DNA of 64,000 bases from Pleurodeles waltl (Eukaryota > Chordata > Amphibia > Caudata > Salamandridae). Within the stretch, counting starts at the first letter, position 1; each line of letters begins with the position of its first letter. The notes under the pieces are model-generated. The model was not told the origin of the DNA, searched no databases, and was given only the letters and a program-made list of their open reading frames with translations. Positions 54,071 through 64,000 of the stretch are shown piece after piece. The position numbers and the translations under genes are program-made. Where the stretch lies: contig NC_090450.1 of the NCBI RefSeq assembly GCF_031143425.1, positions 170,733,272 through 170,797,271 on the forward strand, given 5' to 3'.

Positions 54071-56657
54071 GTGGTTGATTTCAATGCTATGCTTGTTAGA
54101 GAAGAAAATGTAAACTGTAACAATGGACCTTTCGTGTGTTATTGCACAAAATATTTGTTTTTCTAGGTGACATTCTTCTCTGATAAGCAGCAATATGCTG
54201 CTTGATGTACTGGCTAAATGCAAGACCTGTGTGATCCCAGTAGGCAGCAGAACGTTTTTGTACATGCTGATGAAACACGGGCTAATGGCTGGACGGGAAG
54301 GCCACTTTCATGATTATTGTACTACATTGTAATTGAAATTTGAACTAAAAAAACTTTATGGAATATTTTAAGAGATGTAGTTTACCTGGTCATGCTTGTC
54401 CATTTTCTTTGTGTTGTTTAGGAACACGTTCTAATCCAGTTCATGACAAAAATTATTCTTTCGGTAACCAACGGCAATAGTTGTAAGCTCCATGTTGCAT
54501 TTACTGTGCTAAATCAGCACACCAGCAAGCTCAAGGAATAACGACCTTCAAGAATCTGTAGCATCAACTGTTTGATCAAAAAGAAAAGAAAAAAAAAAAT
54601 CCTCAGTCACTCTGCACCCCCTGACTACATGGACAAAGCCAGCTGGATAATGCTGGCAAGAGGTGCTAAACTTTTTGCATCCTAGTTTGTGAAGGTAGCT
54701 GGGTTACAGTAAGTGCTATTACAGAAATGTAACTTGCATTGTGATTCTGGGTTACACGAAGATTGTTCTGGTCATGCTACAAACAAGAGGTCACCGTATA
54801 TCTGCAAGCATAAAACTCACATTTCCAGCATGTCCTAGAGGGATTGAGAAGGTTTTCAACTAATTGGAAAGCACAGCGATATGCTCAAACAACTTGCTGT
54901 GCAATAGATTGTTCAACTGTGGAGCTGTTGGGTGTGAGAAGTGAGGACCACCACAACAATTTCATTATCGCCTTTATTCTGTGTTAATTTATTATGTTTA
55001 ATCTTTGCCGTCTCATTTTCATATGTTTAAAAAAATATTTTAAAATATCCTTTCTGTTGTTTTTCTTTCTTTAATTCTTCAGTTTTTGTTCCCCAATTCC
55101 GTATAATCCCTGACAGTATCTCACTTTGTCCAGTGTCTCCTTTCTCCCTATCCTTTCTTATTTGTTTATTCTAATTTGCAATGTCTGTTGCTACCCTCTA
55201 TGGTGCCTTGCTGCAGTGTGCCAATGCTTGTAAAGCTACTTGACTTTATGACGCCCCATCTGACTTTTCTTCTCAAAACACTTTTTTTGATTCATATAGT
55301 AGTTCTTCTCCGTTTTGTATATGTTCAGATTGTTTCTTCAAGAATTTGATTTGAGCAATTTACTTGTTAGTTACTCATTTGTGGCATATGGCTCTTGTTT
55401 GCTTAAAGAATATTTCTGGTGAGAGAAACTATCAAGGTGAGCCCATAAGATACTACAACTGCCAGATGCAAATTATGTGGCTGTTGGGGGGAAGAGTCTT
55501 CTGCACTGAACGAAAAGCATGCAAAGCCTATGAAAACGATGTCTCTTGGTCCTGGTTTACTTGAATAACCAACCAATGCCACCAATCAAATTTAAATGAT
55601 TCCAGGACACCAGAATGTCATGGTGGCGGTGGGTGATACTGTTTTTGAGTTCTGTGTTGGGTGCCATCTGGTAGGCCCCAGATGGCTCCATGAACATGTG
55701 AAGTCTACTCAGTTGTGACGAAGTCTGTGCATAGCAAATAGTTCCTATGTAATTAGGTCATATGAATTTACATCCAGTATTGTCCCCCACCCCCCCAACT
55801 GATTGCTGTATGTCTGTATTGAGACATATGTCAACAGCTTTAAAGATGCCACTTTAAGAAATGGTACAACTTAACAATGACAAAGACCTCCATATAGTAT
55901 TTGTGTGGTGCATGTCATTGGGGCGGGGAGGGGGGGGTGGTCTCTGAATTATATGTTGCTGAATGGCTATCGGTTGTCTGCATTGTGTGTTGAATGTCTT
56001 GTGTCGAGAGGGTCTCCAAAAGAAAGACTGCCTTTTCAGGCTGTCTGTGCATCTCCACCCTGTGAAAGGTGGCTGCACGGCCATGGTATTAAAGCAGACC
56101 CTGATCTGAGATTGCAGGTGGTGTGTCTTGAGTGCATCGGAAATCTTGGATGCAGTTGATGGCGCTATGGTTAGTGAAAAGTTCTTATATATCTATCAAT
56201 GGTTGGTGTCCATGCAATAGGTGGCATGGCGCATGTTTCTAAATTAACTACATTTGATGGTTTGTTAGACTTTGGTTGGAAAGGGATAGCGGATTGTTTA
56301 ATGGCTGATGCCAATGCACACTGGCCAAGAGATTTATTTTAATCCACTAGTGAATGTAAGATCAGCGCCTCCCTAATTTTTATTTATTTAAGAACAGCAG
56401 TAAGAAAGTGGCTTCATCAACAAAGTCCCTGATAGCAACAACCAATGCAAAAGGTATTGAAAAAGGAATGCCACTTGCTCTTTCTGTCTTGTTCAGTCTG
56501 GGCCAGATAAAATACAAGAGGTGATTTATTGCTATGTGTTGTGAACTAGTAAATATATAGTTGCTGTCAGCAAAAATGTTAAATATCTATTTGGCATTTT
56601 AGAAAGTTAATGCAAAATATCTATTTGGCAGTTTGAGTTCCAGAAATGGGGGTATCT
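54071..56657. other. Unassigned region downstream of SERP1
   Basis: A/T-rich sequence with short open frames only; no recognisable protein, RNA gene or repeat family. Confidence 0.5.
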
Positions 56658-56909
56658 GATAGAGACTTCTAGCTGCAGATTCCTTACCTTTAGAATTTCC
56701 TGGCATCCGCTTGGAATCTGGAACTTTTGCAGAGCAATACTCTAGTGCATGCTGTCGGGTGGTGTCATTCGGATCCGCGTGGTGTCCTTGGCGCCTTCTG
56801 TGGTGTCACAGTTGTCTATAAAGGCACTACCCAGGATCATATGCGTCAGTTCTTTTCCTTCCGCACTGGTTAAAGCGACGATCTGGAATAGAGCTACCCT
56901 CTGTCCTCT

Positions 56910-58800
56910 TTGACAGGCCTTTTTTTGACCATGTTGTCAAGTCTTTTTTCATCTGTGCAGGATGACCGAGGAAGACTGGGTTCAAGCTGTGTGGCACCTG
57001 CCACGTGCCATGTCAGTTACAGACCACCACCAGGTATGTGTCTGGTGCCTAGACCAAGACCACAACTTGAAGTCGTGTTCGGACTGCCAGGTCATGGCTC
57101 CGAAAGCTTTGAGGGAGCGGTCCCTGAAGCTAATGGCGGGCCTGGCAGTCTAAGTCGGCGGGCGTGACTCCTCGGAGGATGAGGTTGCAGGATCACTCCG
57201 AGAGCCCCAAGTGCAGACTTCAAGTTTACTTTGCCTGTCGGCCGACGAGGCCAGTCTGGAATGTCACTGTTCCAGGAACAGTTCCACAGAACTGTTTCCA
57301 GGGCTGACTCCAAGCCTCCCACCTCCCCCTTTCCCGGAACTGCAGCAACCCCTGCTTAACATAAAGAGTTTTATGAGGCTGTAGGTCTCATATTTGAGAA
57401 GGCTGGCCCTGCTGGTGCGCCTTGGGGCCCTGTGGGGTCAGCAGAAGCCCCATCGGGTTCCAGACTGGCGGCTTTAGATCCGTGCCAATGAGGTCTCTTG
57501 GATCTAATATGGGATCTGGAATGATGTCGGGTCCACACAGTTGACTTCCGGTGTCGCTTCAGACGTCGGCGCTCCCCAGTGACACAAGCCCCATTCTCAT
57601 TACCCATGAGCTAGAATGGCACTGCACGCCACCGATTCCGGTACCCACAGGTGCCAGATCATTGCCTGATCATTTCTACGAACAGCCAGTTGCTGGTGAG
57701 GAATGGGAGGGGTCTCAGGACCCTCTAGAGTCCCAGTTAGAACCTTTGGGCTGGTATGAGTAGGTAGGAGAGGCCAGTGGACTGGACACCTCTCCATATA
57801 CTGGCAATACTCTCTGCCTACTGAGGCTATGGAGGAGGGTGGAGTGGTGGGGTGTGTAGGGCAGCCGAGGTCTTGGACCTAGATCTGCCTAGTGTGCCAG
57901 TTAGCAGTAACCTCCTGACTGGGGTGCTTTAGCCGGGGGTTTCCACATCGGGACAAATTTTGCCCTCTATTGAAGCCCTGAGCAATGTCCAGCTATGGTT
58001 GTGGTCCAAACCCAGCACAGAGGCGCCTGTTAATAGGACAATTGGCCGCTGCCATCGCCCAGCTCCAGGCGACTCTACCTTCCTCACCCAGCACCCCACC
58101 CCAGAGAGCTCGGTAGTCCATGCCTCTACTTCCATGGCGCCTTTCCACTGGCTGTCCCGGATAGGGAATCAAGAAGCTGGACCAATTTGAGAAGAAGATA
58201 TTTTCTTCTCCAGCCTGACGTATAGGTTGGTAAACACCTCATGTCTATTGGGCTATTTTTCCCATACCTTATGGGATACGGTGGCGCAGGTGCTCCCTCA
58301 GGTCCTGGAGGACCTGCAAGCCACTCTCACATGCAGTAAATGATGGGATAGATGCAGCCAAGTTTACCATTAGGTGTGGTTTGGACACAATAGACTTGCT
58401 GGGTAGGGTGATTTTCCTCAACAGTGGCCCTTCGACCCCACGCCTGGCTTTGTACCTCTGGATTTTCTGGGACTCTCCAGGCAAACCTCATGGACATGTC
58501 CTTCGATGGGACCCGCTTTTATGGCGAAAAGGCAGACTCAGCGCTGAAGTGCTTCAAGGATTTCCAGGCTACGGCTAAGTCCTTGGGCCTCTTGGCGACC
58601 CCTCGCCAACAGTCTGTCTTTCGCCCCTTTCGAGGCTTTGGAAGGGGTGTGGCACCACGCCATCCCCAGACCAGCCACTGTACTCCACCAGGCCAATATC
58701 TTGTGCAGGGACGCGGTCGTCGTACTCTCAGACCCAGAGGGTCTGGCCAGAACTCACCCCCCCAGCTCCACAGCATCCAAGCCCTCCTAGTATGATTCTG
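56910..58800 (+). pseudogene. DIRS gag-like ORF1 remnant
   Basis: Starts near 56962 with MTEEDWVQAVWHLPRA and contains CVWCLDQDHNLKSCSDCQ, a Cys/His cluster typical of DIRS gag, followed by PKALRERSLKLMAGL and a stop at 57153. Downstream frames (58424-58795) show FDGTRFYGEKADSALKCFKD, another DIRS gag pattern. The frame is broken repeatedly. Confidence 0.75.
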
Positions 58801-60262
58801 CAAGACCATTTACGTCTAGTTGGAGGGAGTATTCAATTTCATCTCCCTCACTGGCAGTCCATAACATCGGACAAATGGGTCTTGCAGATCATACGGATGG
58901 GCTATTCCCTCCCCTTCCAGTCTTTCCCTCTCCCAGTGCCTCCATCAAAAGAACGGCTGATGGAGGATCACTTGGTTTTGCTCAGTGAGGAAGTAGCAGC
59001 TCTCTTGGCCAAGGGAGGCAAAGAAAGGGTCCTGATAGCAGAAGTTGGCAGTGGTTGTTATACCTGCTACTTTCTGATACCCAAAAAGTACAAGGGCCTG
59101 CGCCCTATTCTGGATTTGTGAGATGTCAATCTCTTCTGCAAAAAAGGAGAAATTCAAACTGCTCACTCGGCTCAGGTCTGCCCTAGACCAAGGAGACAGG
59201 ATCGTAGCATTGGACTTGTAGGATGCCTATTTCCCTAGCCGCATCCTACCTGCCCACAGGCATTACCTGTGGGTCAAGGTGGGCCACGTGCACTTTCAGT
59301 TTACAGTGTTCCCCTTCGGCCTCACCAGCGCCACTTGGGTGTTCATGAATGTGATGGCGGTGGTCACAGCTCATTTGCACAGGCTAGGGGTTTCAGTCTT
59401 CCCTTACCTCAACGACTGGCAGTTGAAAACTTTCACCCCAGGCTATTGTCACCCACCTTCAGACTACAGCAAACCTCCTGCATGCACTGATGTTCACTAT
59501 AAACGTGCTGAAGTTGCACCTGACTCGCTCTCATACGCGAACTTTCATCAGAGCTGTTCTGGACACTGCAGTTTCAGGCCTATCCTCCCAAGCAGCGAAG
59601 TCCAGGATATTCAGGTTATCATTGCGATGTTTCGGCCTCTATCCTGTATTTTAGTGAGACAGACTCTGAGGCTGTTGGGCCTCATGGCCTCCTGCATCCT
59701 GTTAGTAAAACGTGTCCGATGGCATATGTGGGCTCTGCAATGAGACCTGAAGTTCCAATGGGCACAGCATCAGGGAAATCTCCCTGACATGGTTCAGGTC
59801 TCAGAGGAAACTGCAAAAGATCTGCAATGGTGGTTAATGAACTGCGATTAGTTCCGAGGCAGACTCCTCTCCTTTTCCCACCGAGAGTTTATAGTAGTGA
59901 CAGATGCGTTACTTCTGGGATGCGGCGGCCATATGGGAGAGGTGGAGATCAAAGGCCTCTGGCCTCCAGCGGAATCCAGACTCCATATCAGCTTACTGGA
60001 GCTCCGGGCGATCCGACTGCCATTGAAGTAATTTCTTCCTTTTGTCAAAGGGAAGATGGTGCAGGTGTTCATGGAAAACACCACCTCTATGTGGTACTGC
60101 AACAAGAAGAGCAGTGTGGGGCTGTGAACCCTCTGCCAAGAGGCCTTGCGTCTCTGGACATTGCTGGAACAGCAGGACATAACCCTGATGGTTCAACACC
60201 TGGCAGGTTCTCTGAACACTGGGGCAGACAAACTCAGCCGCCAATGCCTAGAGGACCATGAG
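58792..60262 (+). pseudogene. DIRS RT and RNase H remnant
   Basis: RT entry region: HWQSITSDKWVLQIIRMGY, then CYTCYFLIPKKYKGLRPILDL (58792-59121), stop, then FQFTVFPFGLTSATWVFMNV and FPYLNDWQLK (59279-59440), where YLDD has become YLND. RNase H follows from about 59890 (VVTDALLLGCGGHMGE) to AGSLNTGADKLSRQCLEDHE (about 60200-60262). Frameshifts and stops throughout. Confidence 0.83.
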
Positions 60263-60386
60263 TGTTGTCTCCATCTGGAGGTGGTACAAGGACGTGTGAA
60301 AAGTCCTGTACGCATCCCACTGCCAGGAGGGTATGGCTTGGGTATCTATTCTAAAGGTAAGGGATCTGCAGCTAGAAGTTTCTATC

Positions 60387-61228
60387 ACCTGAGCAAGTTA
60401 CCTTCGGTAACGCATTATCTGACAGAGAAGGTCTGATTGCAGATTCCTTAAACCCACCCTTTCATGGCCCTAGTGTAATCCAGGAGGGTGCGTGGCAATG
60501 CATAGAATTTTCAAAGAAGCTCATGTCCATTTTAATATTCGGTATTTTGTTTTCTATTACAAGTTCAAATTTAAAAAAAAGATGGTGCTGGTCTTCTATA
60601 CAGCATGTAAATAAAGCATGTTCGTAGAAATCCATTTTAGAAACAGCTGAAACTTAATGAGTGGAGGAACTATGTGCAGGCCATCACCAGCCGCTAAGTT
60701 CCCCAGAGTAAGAAAAGTTGAATTCTTAAATGTTTCAATATTTCTGCTACAATGCTTTACCCGTGGAAATATTTGTCTGCCATTTCACTAGTGAATGGTG
60801 GTGTCGTGAGCCATTGATCCCGACTGATTGATGTGTGTTAACACAGACACACCCAAATTCAATGTGTATGCATTAGCAAAGCCAATAGGCCTTTGCAAAT
60901 GCATGTGGAATAACAAATTTGCACATGAAATAAATTTGTGGCCAATCGGTACTAACAATTCCATGTTTATTTGAAATTAGCACAAATCACTACATTGGTA
61001 TGGTACATAAATTACTTTAACAACGAGTCATGTAATTTAGCCAGCTGTTTGTATCTCTATATGTTGTTATAAAACTCTTGAATGTGACCTTTTGAACAAC
61101 TAGTTTACACATGAGTTAGTGCTGTGAATGGAGAGAACCCCTTTTATAACCAATCCCATTCCTCATGCCTTCTGGAAGCATGTTTTTTTCCCCGCATGAA
61201 ACCGGAGTAACTACAGCGTACATGTTGG
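60387..61228. other. Unassigned sequence between DIRS and piggyBac copy 3
   Basis: AAGTTACCTTCGGTAACGC just after the right inverted repeat (60399) is a small palindrome that probably still belongs to the DIRS terminus. The rest is A/T-rich with nothing recognisable. Confidence 0.45.
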
Positions 61229-62095
61229 AATCCAGGGATTTTTTTTTATGTGTTTATTTTTGTGGGGGGGGTGTCCCCTTGGGCAAGGGGTGCCCCCCCA
61301 AGGGGGGCATTGACCTGTTGGCCATTTCTGCCCCCCTTGGGGCAGATGGGCCTATTTTTTTAGGCCCATCTGCCCCCAAGGGGGTCATAAGCCACTTAGA
61401 CACCAGGGATAGTGTGTGTGTGTGTTAGTGGATGGGGGGGGGGGCCCTTGGGCATGGGTCGCCCCCCCCCCTTTGGGGGCACATGTACCAAGGCCATTTC
61501 TGCACCCCTTGGAGACAGATCGGCCTATTATTTTTAGGCTGATCTGCCCCCAAGGGGGGCAGAAACCACTAGAACGCCAGGGATTTTTTTTTATGTGTTT
61601 ATTTTTGTGGGGGGGCATCCCCTTGGGCAAGGGGTGCCCTCCCAAGGGGGGCATTGACCTGTTGGCCATTTCTGCCCCCCTTGGGGCAGATGGGCCTATT
61701 TCTTTAGGCCCATCTGCCCCCAAGGGGGTCATAAGCCACTTAGACACCAGGGATAGTGTGTGTGTGTGTTAGTGGATGGGGAGGGCCCTTGGGCAAGGGT
61801 CGCCCTCCCCCTTTGGGGGCACATGTACCACGGCCATTTCTGCACCCCTTGGGGACAGATCGGCCTATTATTTTGAGGCCCATCTGCCCCCAAGGGGGGC
61901 AGAAGCCACTTAGGCACCAGGGATAGTGTGTGTGTGTTTTTTTGTTTTTTTTGTTTGGGGGCTGTCCCCTTGGGCAAGGGTCGCTCCCCATGGGGACACA
62001 CTACTAAAGGTATTTTCTGCCCTCCTTGGGGCAGATAGGCCTATTTTCTTAGTAGGCCCATCTGCCCCATGGCAGAATCCACTTAGGCACCAATT
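61229..62095. repeat. Palindromic tandem array of copy 3, about 5 units
   Basis: Units near 61229, 61393, 61568, 61738 and 61908, with the last one ending near 62090. Two unit types alternate, so there is an approximately 345-bp two-unit period. The first hairpin is GGTGTCCCCTTGGGCAAGGG paired with a GTGCCCCCC end in one type, different from copies 1 and 2 but again self-complementary. Confidence 0.9.
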
Positions 62096-62263
62096 TCTAA
62101 ATGTTTGATGGTGGGGTGTTTGTCAACTGATGAAGTATTTGCATTTGTGATAAAAAATGTTTTCCTCCTTTTTTTTCTAGTTCAAAGCTTTTGCTTTATT
62201 TGCTCTGGCTCCTTGCGGTGTTGGCGGTGGTTGACCTGCGGTTTGCATTGTTGCATGTTTTAG

Positions 62264-62430
62264 GTAAGTAAAAACAATTGACTCCAAAGGAGTATTGTTG
62301 CCATGCATGAATGACATGTTTGTAGGGGCTGTACTAAATGCAGGATTGTGTGTGAAATTGTCCTTAGATTTTTGCACAATGATATTTGTTTTGTCTTATT
62401 TCTAATTTGCTTTTCTTTCTTTCTTTTTAG
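62264..62430 (+). other. Putative leader intron of copy 3 transposase
   Basis: Same splice signals as copy 1: TTTTAG/GTAAGTAA donor at 62264 and CTTTCTTTTTAG acceptor ending 62430, 167 bp apart. Confidence 0.6.
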
Positions 62431-62618
62431 TGGGATATCATTGGTGATTGCTGTGTCTGTGCAGAGTAGTTGCTGGTGATTCAAGCTTTTTCAGGCAAGT
62501 GAGCGGTATAGTTTTTGAGTTTATAACTCTTACTAATAAAGCTACACTTTATTACTTATCTTACACATTGCTGGTTGTTGGTGGTGAATTTGTCCAGTTA
62601 ATTTTAGTAGGAAAGATC

Positions 62619-64000
62619 ATGGCTAGCCGCAGGATGACCGCTCAGCAGGTGGTTGGTACGCTTTTTAAATCATTGTCTGATCATGATTATGAGACGGACT
62701 CTGCATCTGAGGCAGAGGAGGAAGTGAGAGATTCTGGCAGTGATGTTTCTGTTGGAGAGGAATCTTCTGATGAGGAAGCCACACTCAGTGCAGATGAAGG
62801 GCCTGTTTTAGAGGAGGACACTGATGTGCCATTAGTGCAGCAACCTGGGGCTGAAAGGTTTCCCGTTATAAGACCTGATCTCTGGGTTGCCCCAAACATG
62901 GAGCAGCCAGAGTTGCCTGCCTGGTCTCCCGGGGTGTAGCGCCAATACAGAGATCTTTTTGCCTGTCAATTTCTTTGAGTTATTCATGGATGATGTGTTT
63001 TTGGAAGAGATTGTTGAGCAGACTGATTTGTATGCGGAGCAGCATTTGAGGGACAACGCTGCTAGACTTAGGCCACACTCTAGAGCTGCCCAGTGGATTC
63101 CCACAAATTTGGAGGAGATAAAAAAGTTTTTGGGTTTGACTTTTTGGATGGGGTTGATAAGGAAGCCGTCACTGGCTTCTTATTGGTCTACTAGTCCCTT
63201 GATGGCAACAGCTATATTTCCTGCGACCATGAGTCGTAATCGGTATTTGCTTCTTCTTAGGATGCTGCATTTTGTTGACAATGCATTAGCCTTGCCACAA
63301 GATCACCCAGATTCTGACTGTCTTTTTAAGATTAGGCCTGTCCTTGATCATTTTGTAGATCGGTTTTCGGAGGTCTATGTTCCAGGCAAAGAGATAAGTG
63401 TGTACGCGTCTTTGGTCCTCTTCAAGGGTCGTTTGGTTTTTAGGCAGTACATTCCTAGCAAAAGGGCACAATATGGAATTAAATTGTATATGCTGTCTGA
63501 AAGTAGTACAGGATATGTGTATAGTTTCCGTGTCTACACTGGTAGGGATTCCAATATTGACCCCCTTGGTTGTCCTTCCACTTTTGGAGCCACTGAGAAA
63601 ATTGTGTGGGATCTTGGTAGACGACTGTTCAACAAAGGTCACCATTTGTATGTAGATAACTTCTACACTGGAGTGCAGTTGTTCAAGGAATTGTTTAAAG
63701 TGGACACTGTTGCTTGTGGCACAATTCGTTGTAACCGGAAAGGCTATCCAAGGGAGCTTGTTTGTAAAAAACTTGAGAGGGGACAGTGCTGTGCCTTGCG
63801 GAATGATGAGCTGCTAGCTTTGAAATTTTCAGACAAGAGGGATGTCTACATGCTAAGTACCATCCATGATGAGAGTACTTCCCCCGTGACTGTTTGGGGC
63901 CAGGTTGCTGAAGTGCACAAACTTGTGTGCATTTTAGATTATAATAAGCACATGGGAGGTGTAGATAGAGTTGATCAGAGGTTGGAACCTTATACTGCTA
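62619..64000 (+). pseudogene. piggyBac-like transposase, copy 3, broken and truncated by window end
   Basis: Homologous to the intact transposase at 6560-8353. Begins MASRRMTAQQVV at 62619 and stays open to 62939, where a net 5-bp deletion near 62918-62935 shifts the frame and gives an early TAG. The remaining codons are open in the restored phase as far as 64000. The first catalytic motif, VDES in copy 1, reads VYAS here (codons TAC GCG at 63403-63408), so the first aspartate is gone. The second (YVDNFYTG, about 63650) and third (MGGVDRVDQ, about 63955) are kept. The zinc module lies beyond the window. Confidence 0.9.

Larger units (their letters stand above)
56658..60386 (+). mobile_element. 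DIRS-like element, deletion derivative with inverted ends
   Basis: 39-bp inverted repeats at 56658-56696 and 60348-60386 (TTCTAGCTGCAGATTCCTTA with its complement) with two mismatches bracket gag and RT/RNase H remnants in plus orientation. DIRS elements normally also encode a tyrosine recombinase and a methyltransferase-like domain. Here only about 90 bp lie between the RNase H end and the right inverted repeat, so those genes are absent. Confidence 0.8.
61229..64000 (+). mobile_element. piggyBac-like element, copy 3 (continues past the window)
   Basis: Contains the palindromic array, the leader exon with intron, and the first three quarters of the transposase gene, in the same order as copy 1. 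It starts abruptly inside an array unit (AATCCAGGGATTTT near 61229), with no hairpin cluster and no TTAACC terminus, so its left end is lost. The right part lies beyond the window. Confidence 0.85.

Overview
The window looks like a piece of a very large, repeat-choked amphibian genome, most likely a salamander or newt. The only host gene I recognise is SERP1 (RAMP4), a vertebrate ER protein. Its three exons at 42.9-53.2 kb are nearly identical to the known vertebrate protein and are separated by a 9.6-kb intron. Almost everything else is transposable elements of types abundant in urodeles: piggyBac-like, L1, Harbinger-like, Ty3/Gypsy, Tc1, Penelope-like, hAT and DIRS. The species is an inference; a newt such as Pleurodeles would fit.

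Layout. 0-3.04 kb: GC-rich sequence with three tandem-repeat families (32, 30 and 64 bp) ending in a Harbinger-like terminus. 3.04-17.9 kb: one L1 retrotransposon on the minus strand, split in two. Its ORF2 start lies at 3.04-4.25 kb and its ORF1 plus 5' UTR at 15.8-17.9 kb. Between them, bounded by TTAA on both sides, sits an 11-kb piggyBac-like element (4376-15414). That element carries a string of DNA hairpins, an array of ~173-bp palindromic repeats, an intact 597-codon transposase preceded by a spliced-looking leader exon, a 28-bp minisatellite in the 3' UTR, and a 383/373-bp satellite array of about twelve units. 18.4-19.7 kb: a decayed LINE. 22.3-28.2 kb: a decayed Ty3/Gypsy element on the minus strand, with a perfect-hairpin MITE in one LTR. 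28.5-30.0 kb: a young Tc1-like element with intact transposase and both inverted repeats. 30.2-37.3 kb: a 7-kb structure with ~1.4-kb inverted arms around a decayed Penelope-like element. 37.4-38.6 kb: a non-autonomous hAT element. 38.7-41.7 kb: a second piggyBac-like copy, internally deleted and without a transposase.

42.2-54 kb: SERP1 with its promoter region, and a minus-strand DIRS fragment in intron 2. 56.7-60.4 kb: a second DIRS element with inverted ends but no room for a tyrosine recombinase. 61.2-64.0 kb: a third piggyBac-like copy running off the window, whose transposase has a frameshift and has lost one catalytic aspartate.

The most unusual material is the piggyBac-like family. 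The hairpins near its left end keep their order and their ability to fold in two copies while the stem sequences differ, and the element carries two satellite-like arrays. The palindromic Penelope structure is the second candidate for something not well described.
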